From the NCBI RefSeq assembly GCF_030929495.1, contig NZ_JAVFWN010000006.1:1-64000 (forward strand): a DNA stretch of 64,000 nucleotides, given 5' to 3'. Shown piece by piece: positions 1 to 7,960 of this stretch. This DNA comes from Nocardioides sp. LHD-245. Lineage in GTDB: Bacteria; Actinomycetota; Actinomycetes; Propionibacteriales; Nocardioidaceae. The position numbers were made by a program, and so were the translations under genes. Numbering within the stretch: the first letter of the stretch is position 1; each line of letters begins with the position of its first letter. The notes under the pieces were generated by a model. That model was given only the letters and a program-made list of their open reading frames with translations, was not told the DNA's origin and made no database searches.

Positions 1-875
1 TGGGTGAGGCGGCCGATGGTGACCGGGCCGTGGCCCTCGAGTCGGGCGATGGGTGAGTCGGCGTACAGGTGCAGGTAGACCTTGGCCCGTACCTTGACCG
101 GACCCACGTCCTCACCGAGGTCGGGATGGGTGGTCGGGTTCATGAGAAGGGCCGCGGCGGCGACGCGGCGGTCGTTGCGGCCCGCGTCGGGCAGCCGCTC
201 CTTCAACCTGTCGGCGACCGCGGTGACCGCGGCGTCGATCCCGGCGATGGTGAGTGCGTCGGCCTTGATGGTGAAGGTCGCCATGCCGTGCTGGTTGACC
301 CGGCTCATCCGGGCACACCGCTCCTTCGCGGCGACCTCCTCCCGCTCGCGGGCGAGTTCGGGGGCCGCGGCGGCGATCTTGCCCGCGACCAGGGTCTCGA
401 ACCGGGACCACGCCAGACGACCGTCGGCGACCTCGTGCACTTCGCCGTCGACCCAGGCTGCTTCCTCACGCGAGAGGTCGCGGGTCGCGTCGGCGACATG
501 GCGGGCATGCGGAACCCGGACGGTGCCGGCCTCGATCCCGGCCCACAGTTGGGGCAGGCGCAACTGGAGGTCGACCGCGTCGGCGATCAACCTGCGCGCA
601 CCGTACGGGCTGGTCTGGACCCGGGCGCCGAAGACGGCCGCGGCGTGCTCGGTGATCAACGGGGTCCCGACCCCACCAGCCCGTTTGGCCCGGGCACGGC
701 CGCGGCGATCCGACGCCGGGAGGCGGTCGGGGTGGTGCAGCACCGCCCACTGGTACGCCGCCCGCAGGATGTCCCGCTCGGCCTCCAGGCGGGCGGCATG
801 ACGACGCTCGACGAAGTCGAGCACCCCCACCGTCGACAGGTCCTCCAGACCCGTCACCGCCTCTTCACTGACCAT
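1..875 (-). CDS. DUF222 / 13E12-repeat protein, 3' end beyond window
   Basis: An uninterrupted frame reads from ATG at 875 to the first base, giving 291 residues without a stop, so the C-terminus is outside the window. The product starts MVSEEAVTGLEDL and contains the helical stretches LEAERDILRAAYQWAVLHHP, PYGARRLIADAVDLQLRLP and VPHARHVADATRDL, typical of the DUF222 (13E12 repeat) family found in many copies in actinobacteria. Family members usually end in an HNH nuclease domain, which would lie in the missing part. Its role is not established; these genes are often considered mobile or repetitive. A weak GGGGTG lies upstream of the start. It follows speB by 43 bases on the same strand. Confidence 0.8.
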   Translation of the reverse strand, partial: MVSEEAVTGLEDLSTVGVLDFVERRHAARLEAERDILRAAYQWAVLHHPDRLPASDRRGRARAKRAGGVGTPLITEHAAAVFGARVQTSPYGARRLIADAVDLQLRLPQLWAGIEAGTVRVPHARHVADATRDLSREEAAWVDGEVHEVADGRLAWSRFETLVAGKIAAAAPELAREREEVAAKERCARMSRVNQHGMATFTIKADALTIAGIDAAVTAVADRLKERLPDAGRNDRRVAAAALLMNPTTHPDLGEDVGPVKVRAKVYLHLYADSPIARLEGHGPVTIGRLT

Positions 876-918
876 GCCGACACCCCATCAAAAGGGTCCG
901 ACACAACCCGCGGCGAGC

Positions 919-1857
919 TCACCCAGGCTTGCCCGGCAGCACCGACAGCAGCTCGTAGGCGACGTGAGCGGCGGCGATGCCGGTGATCTCGGCGTGATCG
1001 TAGGCCGGGGACACCTCGACGACGTCGGCGCCGACGACGTCGAGTCCGTCGAGGCCGCGGAGCACCTCGAGCAGTTGGGCGCTGGAGAGGCCGCCGGCCT
1101 CGGGTGTGCCGGTGCCGGGGGCGAAGGCGGGGTCGAGGACGTCGATGTCGAGCGATACGTAGACCGGCCGGTCGCCCAGACGCTCGCGCATCCGGTTGAT
1201 GATGTCGTCGATGGGCGAGCGCACGAAGTCGCGGGCGTGGACGGCGGAGAAGCCCAGCTCCTCGGACTCGTCGAGGTCGAGCTTGCTGTAGAGCGGGCCG
1301 CGGATGCCGATGTGCATCGCGTGGGTGAAGTCGATCAACCCCTCCTCGGACGCCCGACGGAAGGGCGTCCCGTGCGTGTACGGCGCGCCGAAGTAGGTGT
1401 CCCACGTGTCGAGGTGCGCGTCGAAGTGGAGGACCGCGACAGGTCCGTGCCGCTCATGCTGGACGCGGAGCAGGGGCAGCGCGATGGTGTGGTCGCCGCC
1501 GATGGTGAGCAGGCTCCGGGAGGTGCCGGACAGCTCGCGCGCGCCCGCCTCGATAGCAGCGATCGCCTCGTCGAGGGAGAACGGATTGACGCCGAGGTCG
1601 CCCGCGTCGGCGACCTGGGCGCGGACGAACGGCTCGCTGTCCTGCGCGGGGTTGTAGGGCCGCAGCAGGCGTGAGGACTGGCGGATGTGGTTGGGGCCGA
1701 AACGCGCACCGGGCCGGTAGGAGACACCGCCGTCGAAGGGCACACCCCACACGAGGGTGTCGGCGTCGCCGACCTCGCTCAGCCGCGGCAGCCGGGCGAA
1801 AGTGGTGTCTCCCGCGTACCGGGGGATCTGGGTCGCGTCGACGGGTCCGACGGTCAT
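919..1857 (-). CDS. speB: Agmatinase-family ureohydrolase
   Basis: A binuclear manganese ureohydrolase of 312 residues that removes urea from a guanidino substrate, probably agmatine giving putrescine, in the cytosol. Metal ligands are visible: GGDHT (H123), FDAHLD (D146, H148, D150) and SLDIDVLD (D237, D239), followed by the TPEAGG loop at 251-256. The length is that of SpeB proteins. GGGAGG lies upstream of the ATG. Guanidinobutyrase and guanidinopropionase share these motifs, so the substrate is inferred, not shown. The GlxA-type regulator immediately upstream on the same strand may control it, but no operator was identified in the 163-base gap. Confidence 0.85.
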   Translation of the reverse strand: MTVGPVDATQIPRYAGDTTFARLPRLSEVGDADTLVWGVPFDGGVSYRPGARFGPNHIRQSSRLLRPYNPAQDSEPFVRAQVADAGDLGVNPFSLDEAIAAIEAGARELSGTSRSLLTIGGDHTIALPLLRVQHERHGPVAVLHFDAHLDTWDTYFGAPYTHGTPFRRASEEGLIDFTHAMHIGIRGPLYSKLDLDESEELGFSAVHARDFVRSPIDDIINRMRERLGDRPVYVSLDIDVLDPAFAPGTGTPEAGGLSSAQLLEVLRGLDGLDVVGADVVEVSPAYDHAEITGIAAAHVAYELLSVLPGKPG

Positions 1858-2020
1858 GCTGCGCCTCCCTTGCCATGCACGGACAATGCGTCCAGGATCT
1901 CACCCGCGCCACAGCTGCCGGCCTCGGCGCCTCCCGGCAGCACGTTCACGACAGTGGACTCGGGCACCATCGTGCACGGTCACCCGCGGGGAGTAGCACG
2001 AGGGGTCCCTCGCTGCGGGC

Positions 2021-2962
2021 TCAGCAGGCGAACTGGCGGCGGTAGCTCTGCGGGCTCACCCCGCGTACCCGCACGAAATGGTGACGCAGGGTGGCCGCGT
2101 TGCCGAAGCCGACCTCGCCCGCGATCCACTCCACGGGCTGCTCGGTGCGCTCGAGCAGCTCCTCCGCGGCCGCGACCCGCTGCCGGGTGACCCAGTGGTG
2201 GGGCGTCGTGCCGGTCTCATCGCGGAAGCGCCGCGCGAAGGTGCGCGGGGACATCAGGGCGCGCTTGGCGAGCGCCTCCACGGAGTGGTCCTCGCCGAGG
2301 TTCTCGAGGATCCAGGTGAGCAGCGGGCGCAGCGTGTCGGCGTCGCAGTCGGGGACGGCGCGGGCGATGTACTGCGCCTGTCCCCCGTCCCGGTAGGGAG
2401 GGACGACGGCCCGGCGCGCGATCACGTTGGCCACGGCCGCGCCGTACTCCTGGCGCCAGATGTGCAGTGCCGCGTCGAGACCGGCCGCGCTGCCCGCGCC
2501 CGTGACGACCTGGCCGCTGTCGACGTAGAGCACCTCGGGGATCACCTTGGCCGCCGGGAACTGCCGCTGCAGCTGCTCGGTGTACATCCAGTGGGTGGTG
2601 CACTCGCGACCGTCGAGCAGACCGGCCTGCCCGAGGATGAAGGAGCCGCTGCACACGGACATCAGCCGGGCGCCGCGCTCGTGGGCGGCGCGGATGGCGT
2701 CGAGGACGGCCTCGGAGGCCTCGGCCTGCTTGATCGCCGGGATGCCGACCAGGTCGGCCTCGGCGACCCGGTCGAGGCCGTGGGTGGCCTGCATCGTGAA
2801 GCCCATCGAGGTCTGCAGCGGGCGGTCGTCCTCGGCGCACACGGCGAAGTCGATAGCCGGCACGCCGTCGGCGGTCCGGTCGATCCCGAACGCCTCACAG
2901 ATGATCCCCAGCTCGAACGGGGCGACGCCGTCGAAGGCGATCACGGCCACATTGGTCAGCAC
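2021..2962 (-). CDS. GlxA-family AraC-type transcriptional regulator
   Basis: The N-terminal half is a DJ-1/PfpI-like domain (begins LTNVAVIAFDGVAPFELG, with the nucleophile-elbow-like LMSVCSGSFILG). The C-terminal ~100 residues are an AraC DNA-binding domain with two helix-turn-helix units (ALAKRALMSPRTFARRFRDE and IAGEVGFGNAATLRHHFVRV). I chose GTG at 2962 (313 residues) because the family begins directly with the first beta strand; an ATG at 3019 would add a 19-residue tail that runs through a repeat-rich control region. Such regulators often control amino-acid or amine catabolism, consistent with speB next to it. The effector is unknown. Confidence 0.8.
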   Translation of the reverse strand: MLTNVAVIAFDGVAPFELGIICEAFGIDRTADGVPAIDFAVCAEDDRPLQTSMGFTMQATHGLDRVAEADLVGIPAIKQAEASEAVLDAIRAAHERGARLMSVCSGSFILGQAGLLDGRECTTHWMYTEQLQRQFPAAKVIPEVLYVDSGQVVTGAGSAAGLDAALHIWRQEYGAAVANVIARRAVVPPYRDGGQAQYIARAVPDCDADTLRPLLTWILENLGEDHSVEALAKRALMSPRTFARRFRDETGTTPHHWVTRQRVAAAEELLERTEQPVEWIAGEVGFGNAATLRHHFVRVRGVSPQSYRRQFAC

Positions 2963-2983
2963 TGCACCACCATCGCAGGCATA

Positions 2984-3037
2984 TGGCAGAGAATCAACGC
3001 CAACCGGCTTTTCTGCCACTGGTGGCAGGAATCAACG
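2984..3037. repeat. Direct/inverted TGGCAG repeats in divergent control region
   Basis: Between the GlxA-type gene and the divergent small gene, TGGCAG-GAATCAACG at 3023-3037 recurs at 2984-2999 with one inserted base. CTGCCAC (3013-3019) faces GTGGCAG (3022-3028), and another CTGCCA sits at 3051. This looks like a set of operator half-sites, probably for the adjacent regulator; binding is inference. Confidence 0.5.
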
Positions 3038-3055
3038 GAGAGCAGGATTACTGCC

Positions 3056-3322
3056 ATGACCACCGCACTGATCCTCTCCCTCCTGCTCCTGATGCTCGCC
3101 TCCGGCCTGACCGCCCTCGTCACGTGGGCCCGCCACGACCGACTGTCCGCCGGCAGCGCGGACCGCGACGACCGGGCGTCCGCTCATCGCGAACGCAGGC
3201 CCAGCGCCAGCGAGCTGTCCGAGGCCGGCGCGTCCGAGCGTCCGGCCACCACTCGGATCGTGCGCCGCGGCACCGCCCGCGCGCCCCGCCGGGTCACGAC
3301 GACCTTGACCCGCGCGTCCTGA
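3056..3322 (+). CDS. Putative small single-pass membrane protein
   Basis: An 88-residue frame starting at ATG 3056, divergent from the GlxA-type regulator. The first ~24 residues (MTTALILSLLLLMLASGLTALV) form one hydrophobic helix, followed by WARHD and a charged, arginine-rich, low-complexity tail. Its 3' part overlaps the end of the arylsulfotransferase gene on the other strand by 139 bases, so the tail could be partly fortuitous. It lies just after the TGGCAG repeats and AGCAGGA lies 10 bases before the ATG. No family recognised; existence is plausible because of the clean N-terminal helix and the promoter context. Confidence 0.4.
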   Translation: MTTALILSLLLLMLASGLTALVTWARHDRLSAGSADRDDRASAHRERRPSASELSEAGASERPATTRIVRRGTARAPRRVTTTLTRAS

Positions 3323-5238
3323 CCCGGCGCCAGCGACTGCGTGCGCCAGGTGCCGGCCAGGACCGCGGCCGTGACGTCGCGACCGGCGACGACATAGCGG
3401 ACCCGGTACGCCGACCCGGCGCGTGAGCCGCGCAGGGTGAGCGCCGCCGGCCGGGCACTGGTGTTGGTCACCCGGAGCACGGCCCGCCGCACGTCGCCAC
3501 GCCTCGGGAGCCGCAAGGTCCGGGTGGTGCGCCAGGCTCCCTTCGAACGGACCGCGATCGCCGGCTGCGCACCGACGACGGTGTAGGCGCGCCGGACGGT
3601 GGTGACGTTGCCGGCACCGTCGGTCGCGGTCGCGGTGACGGCCCGCTCCCCCGGCGTACCGGTCGCCAGGGTGGGGCCCGAGAGCGAGCAGGACTGCAGC
3701 GTCGATCCGCCGCGGTCCGTGCACCGCACGTGCGGCGCGACGGCGTCACCCGTCTCGTAGACGCCCCCGCCGAGCTCCCCGTCCGGGAGGGTGACCTCGA
3801 CGACCGGATCGATCCGGTCCGCGACCTCTGCCTTCTCGGCGCGATAGCTCAGCACCGCCGGCGCCGCGAGCTCCCACACGACGCGGCCGTCGGGCGCGAC
3901 CTCGCTGACCAGGGCTCCCCGGTAGGAAGCCCAGTTGACCAGGGTGTTGCCTCCCACGAGTCGGCGGGCCGAGCCGGCGAAGTACGAGAACCGGCCCGGG
4001 TGGTCCCAGGAGCGCACCAGGGTCGCGGTGAGTGTGGTCTCGTCGAGCGCGTACTCCGTCACCCGCGTCACCGCGCGGTTCACTGTCGGCCCCAGCCGGT
4101 CCGCCGGGTCGACACAGTAGGACGGCGTGGACTCGAGCACGGCCGAGCCGTTGTCGAAGACGAGCAGGTGACCGTCGGGGAGCCGGCTCACCGTGTGCTG
4201 GGCACAGGGTCCGCCGTGCGGGTCGCCGACGAAGGTGAAGTCGTTGTGCCGTCCGCCCAGACGCCACACCACGTCGCCCCGCTGGTGGCCGTCATGGTCG
4301 GACCAGGCGATACGCAGCGCCGCGCTGAGGTGACGGAACGACGCCAGCACGTCGCCGCCGGGCAGGATCTCGATCGAGTTGATGTGCGCCCAGTCGCTCG
4401 CCGCCCCGGCCGTCGTCGCGGCAGGGTCGAGGTGGTCGCCACTGTCCCAGGTGTAGACCACGGCCCCCGCCGCGTCGACCTCCTGGATCACGGCGTCGAC
4501 CAGCCCGCTGAGGGGATCGGGCTCGTAGGCGACGAAGAGCCGGCTGCCGTCCGCGCGCAGGATCGAGTCGTGATTGTCGGTGTTGACCAGGCCCACGGTC
4601 CGCGAGAGCGTCGCCTCGCGCAGCTGGGCGTCCAGCTCGACCAGGTCCCAGTCGCTGGCCGGCCCGGGCAACCGCCGCATCAGGGTGTAGCGGCCGTGCG
4701 GGGCGGGCTTCAGGTCGGCGACGGGTTGCCCGAAGTCATGGACGTAGACCGGCACGCCGTTGCGGTCGAGGGCTGCGGCGAAGGTGCCGAGCGTGACCAG
4801 GACGTGACCGGCGGCGGTCTCGGGGCCGTCGACCACCGTGGTGATCTCCGGGAACCCGGCCGGCAGGTAGACCAGCGCATAGGTACGGCGGCCCGCCGCG
4901 TCGTCCACGAACACCGACACCTCGTCGCCGGGGGCCAGCCCGCTCACCTCGGTCGGTCCCCTCACCACCACCCCGTTGACCCTGATCACTCCGGCCGGGT
5001 CGCCGGTGCTGGCCGTTACGGTCAGCCGGCCCGCGGTCGCGGCGGTGGTCGCCACGGCGTACCGGCTGACGGTCGGGTCGAAGGAGGGACGCAGCTCGGT
5101 GCCGGGGCCGGAGACGGCCAGCGTGATGGCGGGCTCCGCCGCCACGGCGGCGCCCGCCGGCGTCGCGGGGAGGCCGACGAGACCCACCAGCAGGGCCGGG
5201 AGCAGAGCTGGGAGGAGCAGACGTGCGACGACACCCAT
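3184..5238 (-). CDS. Secreted arylsulfotransferase (ASST)-family protein
   Basis: A 684-residue exported protein. ATG at 5238 gives an N-terminal signal peptide (MGVVARLLLPALLPALLVGL, then an Ala-rich cleavage region near 25-36). Upstream in-frame codons run through the rpsA terminator, so longer starts are rejected. Residues ~38-125 resemble a cadherin-like beta-sandwich. Residues ~135-460 resemble the ASST beta-propeller, with LDRNGVPVY, NTDNHDSILRADG (222-230), DWAHINSIEILPGGDVLASF (282-301) and DVVWRLGG. The C-terminal ~210 residues are Ig-like and basic. ASSTs move sulfate between phenolic compounds; which acceptor applies here, or whether it is only a propeller binding protein, cannot be told. 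Confidence 0.75.
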   Translation of the reverse strand: MGVVARLLLPALLPALLVGLVGLPATPAGAAVAAEPAITLAVSGPGTELRPSFDPTVSRYAVATTAATAGRLTVTASTGDPAGVIRVNGVVVRGPTEVSGLAPGDEVSVFVDDAAGRRTYALVYLPAGFPEITTVVDGPETAAGHVLVTLGTFAAALDRNGVPVYVHDFGQPVADLKPAPHGRYTLMRRLPGPASDWDLVELDAQLREATLSRTVGLVNTDNHDSILRADGSRLFVAYEPDPLSGLVDAVIQEVDAAGAVVYTWDSGDHLDPAATTAGAASDWAHINSIEILPGGDVLASFRHLSAALRIAWSDHDGHQRGDVVWRLGGRHNDFTFVGDPHGGPCAQHTVSRLPDGHLLVFDNGSAVLESTPSYCVDPADRLGPTVNRAVTRVTEYALDETTLTATLVRSWDHPGRFSYFAGSARRLVGGNTLVNWASYRGALVSEVAPDGRVVWELAAPAVLSYRAEKAEVADRIDPVVEVTLPDGELGGGVYETGDAVAPHVRCTDRGGSTLQSCSLSGPTLATGTPGERAVTATATDGAGNVTTVRRAYTVVGAQPAIAVRSKGAWRTTRTLRLPRRGDVRRAVLRVTNTSARPAALTLRGSRAGSAYRVRYVVAGRDVTAAVLAGTWRTQSLAPGQDARVKVVVTRRGARAVPRRTIRVVAGRSDAPASDSSLALGLRSR

Positions 5239-5287
5239 GGGGTAGCCGATCGGCAGCGCGCGACGCGACCTGAGCCTGCGCCGGAAG

Positions 5288-5323
5288 CCCGAAGGCCCCG
5301 ACCGCATGGTCGGGGCCTTCGGG
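5288..5323 (-). terminator. rpsA terminator hairpin
   Basis: Perfect stem CCCGAAGGCCCCGACC / GGTCGGGGCCTTCGGG with a GCAT loop, 34 bases past the rpsA stop codon. It also separates rpsA from the arylsulfotransferase-like gene. Confidence 0.85.
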
Positions 5324-5357
5324 TTGGTGCCGTGGCGCAGCGCGCCGGACGGCGTGA

Positions 5358-6839
5358 TCAGTTGCCGCCGGTCAGCTTCTCGCGGAGCGCCTGGAGCGCC
5401 TCGTCGGAGGCGAGCGAGCCGCCACCGCTGCCGCTGTCCTCGGCCGGGGCCGAGGAGTAGGAGCTGGCGTCGCCGGCCTCGATCTCGGCCTGCTTGGCGT
5501 CGGCCTGCTGCTTGACGTGGGCCTCCCAGCGAGCGTGCGCCTTGGCGTACTGCTCCTCCCACTTCGCACGCTGCTCGTCGAAGCCCTCGAGCCACTCGCC
5601 CGTCTCGGGGTCGAAGCCCTCGGGGTAGATGTAGTTGCCCTGGTCGTCGTACGTGGCCTCCATGCCGTACAGCGTCGGGTCGAACTCCTCGACGTCCGCC
5701 GCGGCAGCGGTCTCGTTGGCCTGCTTGAGCGAGAGGGAGATCCGGCGACGCTCGAGGTCGATGTCGATGATCTTGACCATGACGTCGTCGTTGACCTGGA
5801 CGACCTGCTCCGGGATCTCGACGTGGCGCTCGGCCAGCTCGGAGATGTGGACCAGGCCCTCGATGCCCTCCTCGACCCGCACGAACGAGCCGAAGGGAAC
5901 CAGCTTGGTGACCTTGCCCGGGACGATCTGACCGATCTGGTGGGTCCGGGCGAAGTGCTGCCACGGGTCCTCCTGGGTCGCCTTCAGCGACAGGGAGACG
6001 CGCTCGCGCTCCATGTCGACGTCGAGCACCTCGACGGTGACCTCGTCGCCCACGGTGACGACCTCGGACGGGTGGTCGATGTGCTTCCAGGACAGCTCCG
6101 AGACGTGGACGAGACCGTCGACGCCGCCGAGGTCCACGAACGCACCGAAGTTGACGATCGAGGACACGACACCCTTGCGGATCTGGCCCTTCTGAAGCTG
6201 GGTGAGGAAGCCGTGGCGCACCTCGGACTGGGTCTGCTCGAGCCAGGCACGGCGCGACAGGACCACGTTGTTGCGGTTCTTGTCGAGCTCGATGATCTTG
6301 GCCTCGAGGGTCTGACCCACGTAGGGCTGCAGGTCGCGGACCCGGCGCATCTCGACGAGCGAGGCGGGCAGGAAGCCGCGCAGGCCGATGTCGATGATGA
6401 GGCCGCCCTTGACGACCTCGATGACGGTGCCCTCGACGACGCCGTCGGCCTCCTTGATCTCCTCGATCGTGCCCCAGGCGCGCTCGTACTGGGCGCGCTT
6501 CTTGGACAGGATCAGGCGACCCTCCTTGTCCTCCTTCTGGAGGACGAGAGCCTCGACCTTGTCGCCCACCTGGACGACTTCGGACGGGTCGACGTCGTGC
6601 TTGATCGACAGCTCGCGCGAGGGGATGACGCCCTCGGTCTTGTAGCCGATGTCGAGCAGGACCTCGTCACGGTCGACCTTGACGATCGTGCCGTCGACGA
6701 TGTCGCCGTCGTTGAAGTACTTGATGGTCAGGTCGATGGCGGCCAGGAAGTCCGCCTCCGAGCCGATGTCGTTGACGGCGACCTGGGGCGCGTTGTCGTC
6801 GTAGCTGCTCGGAATGGCGGTCGAGAGGGTGCTGGTCAT
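5358..6839 (-). CDS. rpsA: 30S ribosomal protein S1
   Basis: Ribosomal protein S1, which helps bind mRNA to the 30S subunit. The 493-residue product has four S1 RNA-binding domains (about 49-118, 135-200, 221-289 and 306-375), seen as repeats of G-x-V-x4-FGAF/SFV and DGLVHVSELS / EGLVHISELA. An acidic and then Lys/Glu-rich C-terminal tail (DDQGNYIYPEGFDPETGEW) is typical of actinobacterial S1, which has fewer domains than the six in E. coli. The ATG is read from an ~85-base leader below a plausible sigma-A promoter. Confidence 0.97.
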   Translation of the reverse strand: MTSTLSTAIPSSYDDNAPQVAVNDIGSEADFLAAIDLTIKYFNDGDIVDGTIVKVDRDEVLLDIGYKTEGVIPSRELSIKHDVDPSEVVQVGDKVEALVLQKEDKEGRLILSKKRAQYERAWGTIEEIKEADGVVEGTVIEVVKGGLIIDIGLRGFLPASLVEMRRVRDLQPYVGQTLEAKIIELDKNRNNVVLSRRAWLEQTQSEVRHGFLTQLQKGQIRKGVVSSIVNFGAFVDLGGVDGLVHVSELSWKHIDHPSEVVTVGDEVTVEVLDVDMERERVSLSLKATQEDPWQHFARTHQIGQIVPGKVTKLVPFGSFVRVEEGIEGLVHISELAERHVEIPEQVVQVNDDVMVKIIDIDLERRRISLSLKQANETAAAADVEEFDPTLYGMEATYDDQGNYIYPEGFDPETGEWLEGFDEQRAKWEEQYAKAHARWEAHVKQQADAKQAEIEAGDASSYSSAPAEDSGSGGGSLASDEALQALREKLTGGN

Positions 6840-6930
6840 GAAGGTGGGTGATCCTTGGGTGGGCAGAAGTAGTCGGGATGAACGTCGGCGGGACCGCCGA
6901 CCCGAGGGCAGGCGAGCACACAGACGTTCC

Positions 6931-6961
6931 AGGGTACGCGCCGCCGGTCACCGGAGTCCAA
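6931..6961 (-). promoter_or_regulatory. Candidate rpsA promoter
   Basis: On the minus strand, TTGGAC (6961-6956) and TACCCT (6936-6931) are 19 bases apart, a little longer than ideal. It lies back to back with the methyltransferase promoter. Confidence 0.5.
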
Positions 6962-6972
6962 CCGGCGGGCAC

Positions 6973-6985
6973 TATCCTCACAGGG
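6973..6985 (+). promoter_or_regulatory. -10 box placed for leaderless mRNA
   Basis: TATCCT at 6973-6978 ends six bases before the GTG at 6985, so transcription should begin at or next to the start codon. No Shine-Dalgarno sequence precedes the GTG. Confidence 0.6.
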
Positions 6986-7818
6986 TGCAGGACGTGCAGG
7001 ACATCACGGCGTGGCCGCATCCCCCCGTCACCGCGCATCGGCGCCGCGCCGACGAACGCGAGTCACGGCGCGCCAACGGTGCCGACTGGGACCGCTACGC
7101 CGACGAGTACCAGGCCACGCACGGGGGCTTCCTCGGTGACATCGGATTCGTCTGGGGTCCGGAGGGCCTGACGGAGAGTGGCGCCGGGATCCTCGGCGAC
7201 GTCCGCGACCGCGACGTGCTCGAGGTCGGCTCCGGGGCCGGCCAGTGCTCGCGCTGGGTGAGCAGCCAGGGCGGCCGGGCCATCGGCCTGGACCTGTCCC
7301 ACCGCCAGTTGCAGCACTCGCGCCGGATCGACGAGGCGACGGGGGTCGTGGTCCCCAGCGTCCGTGGCACCGCCACCGCGCTCCCCTTCGCCGACGCCCG
7401 CTTCGACGTCGTGTTCTCCTCCTTCGGCGCGCTGCAGTTCGTGGCCGACATCGACGTCGCCGTCGCCGAGACGGCGCGGGTACTGCGACCCGGCGGCCGG
7501 TTCGCGTTCTCGATCACGCACCCGACGCGGTGGATGTTCCCCGACGACCCCGGCGAGGAGGGGCTGACCGCGACCCAGTCCTACTGGGACCGCACCCCCT
7601 ACGTCGAGGTCGACGACGAGACCGGCGCGACGTCGTACGTCGAGCACCACCGCACCCTCGGCGACTGGGTCGCCCTGCTCGCCGGCGCAGGCTTCCGGCT
7701 CACGACGCTGCTGGAGCCAGAGTGGCCCGAGGGCAACGAACGGCTGTGGGGCGGCTGGTCCGGGACCCGCGGCCGGCTGACGCCGGGCACCGCGATCTTC
7801 GGCGCCGATCTGGACTGA
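6985..7818 (+). CDS. Class I SAM-dependent methyltransferase
   Basis: A 277-residue cytosolic methyltransferase of the UbiE/Methyltransf_11 type. Motif I is VLEVGSGAGQ, motif II is near GRAIGLDLS, then ALPFADARFDVVFSSFGALQFV and the post-motif ARVLRPGGRFAFSITHP. The conserved N-terminal RRANGADWDRYADEYQATHG is common in actinobacterial homologues of unknown substrate. GTG at 6985 was chosen because it lies at a leaderless spacing from TATCCT; the longer frame would overlap the rpsA promoter. Divergent from rpsA. Substrate unknown. Confidence 0.85.
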   Translation: MQDVQDITAWPHPPVTAHRRRADERESRRANGADWDRYADEYQATHGGFLGDIGFVWGPEGLTESGAGILGDVRDRDVLEVGSGAGQCSRWVSSQGGRAIGLDLSHRQLQHSRRIDEATGVVVPSVRGTATALPFADARFDVVFSSFGALQFVADIDVAVAETARVLRPGGRFAFSITHPTRWMFPDDPGEEGLTATQSYWDRTPYVEVDDETGATSYVEHHRTLGDWVALLAGAGFRLTTLLEPEWPEGNERLWGGWSGTRGRLTPGTAIFGADLD

Positions 7819-7960
7819 GGGCTCCCGCCTGGTCATTCCGGGTCATGCCCGCGTGGGCCTTACGTCCTCATTCCTGCCGGATCGGCGCCGCGCCCCTCCC
7901 GGGACGGTGTCCCCTCGTCAATAGTGAGGGCCCTCGGAACCGCTCTGGAGGGAGCACCCC

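Noticed and set aside
5239..5964. N-terminal extension of the arylsulfotransferase-like protein to 926 residues
   Set aside because: It reads through the rpsA terminator and the rpsA coding strand in another frame; the signal peptide at 5238 is the natural start.
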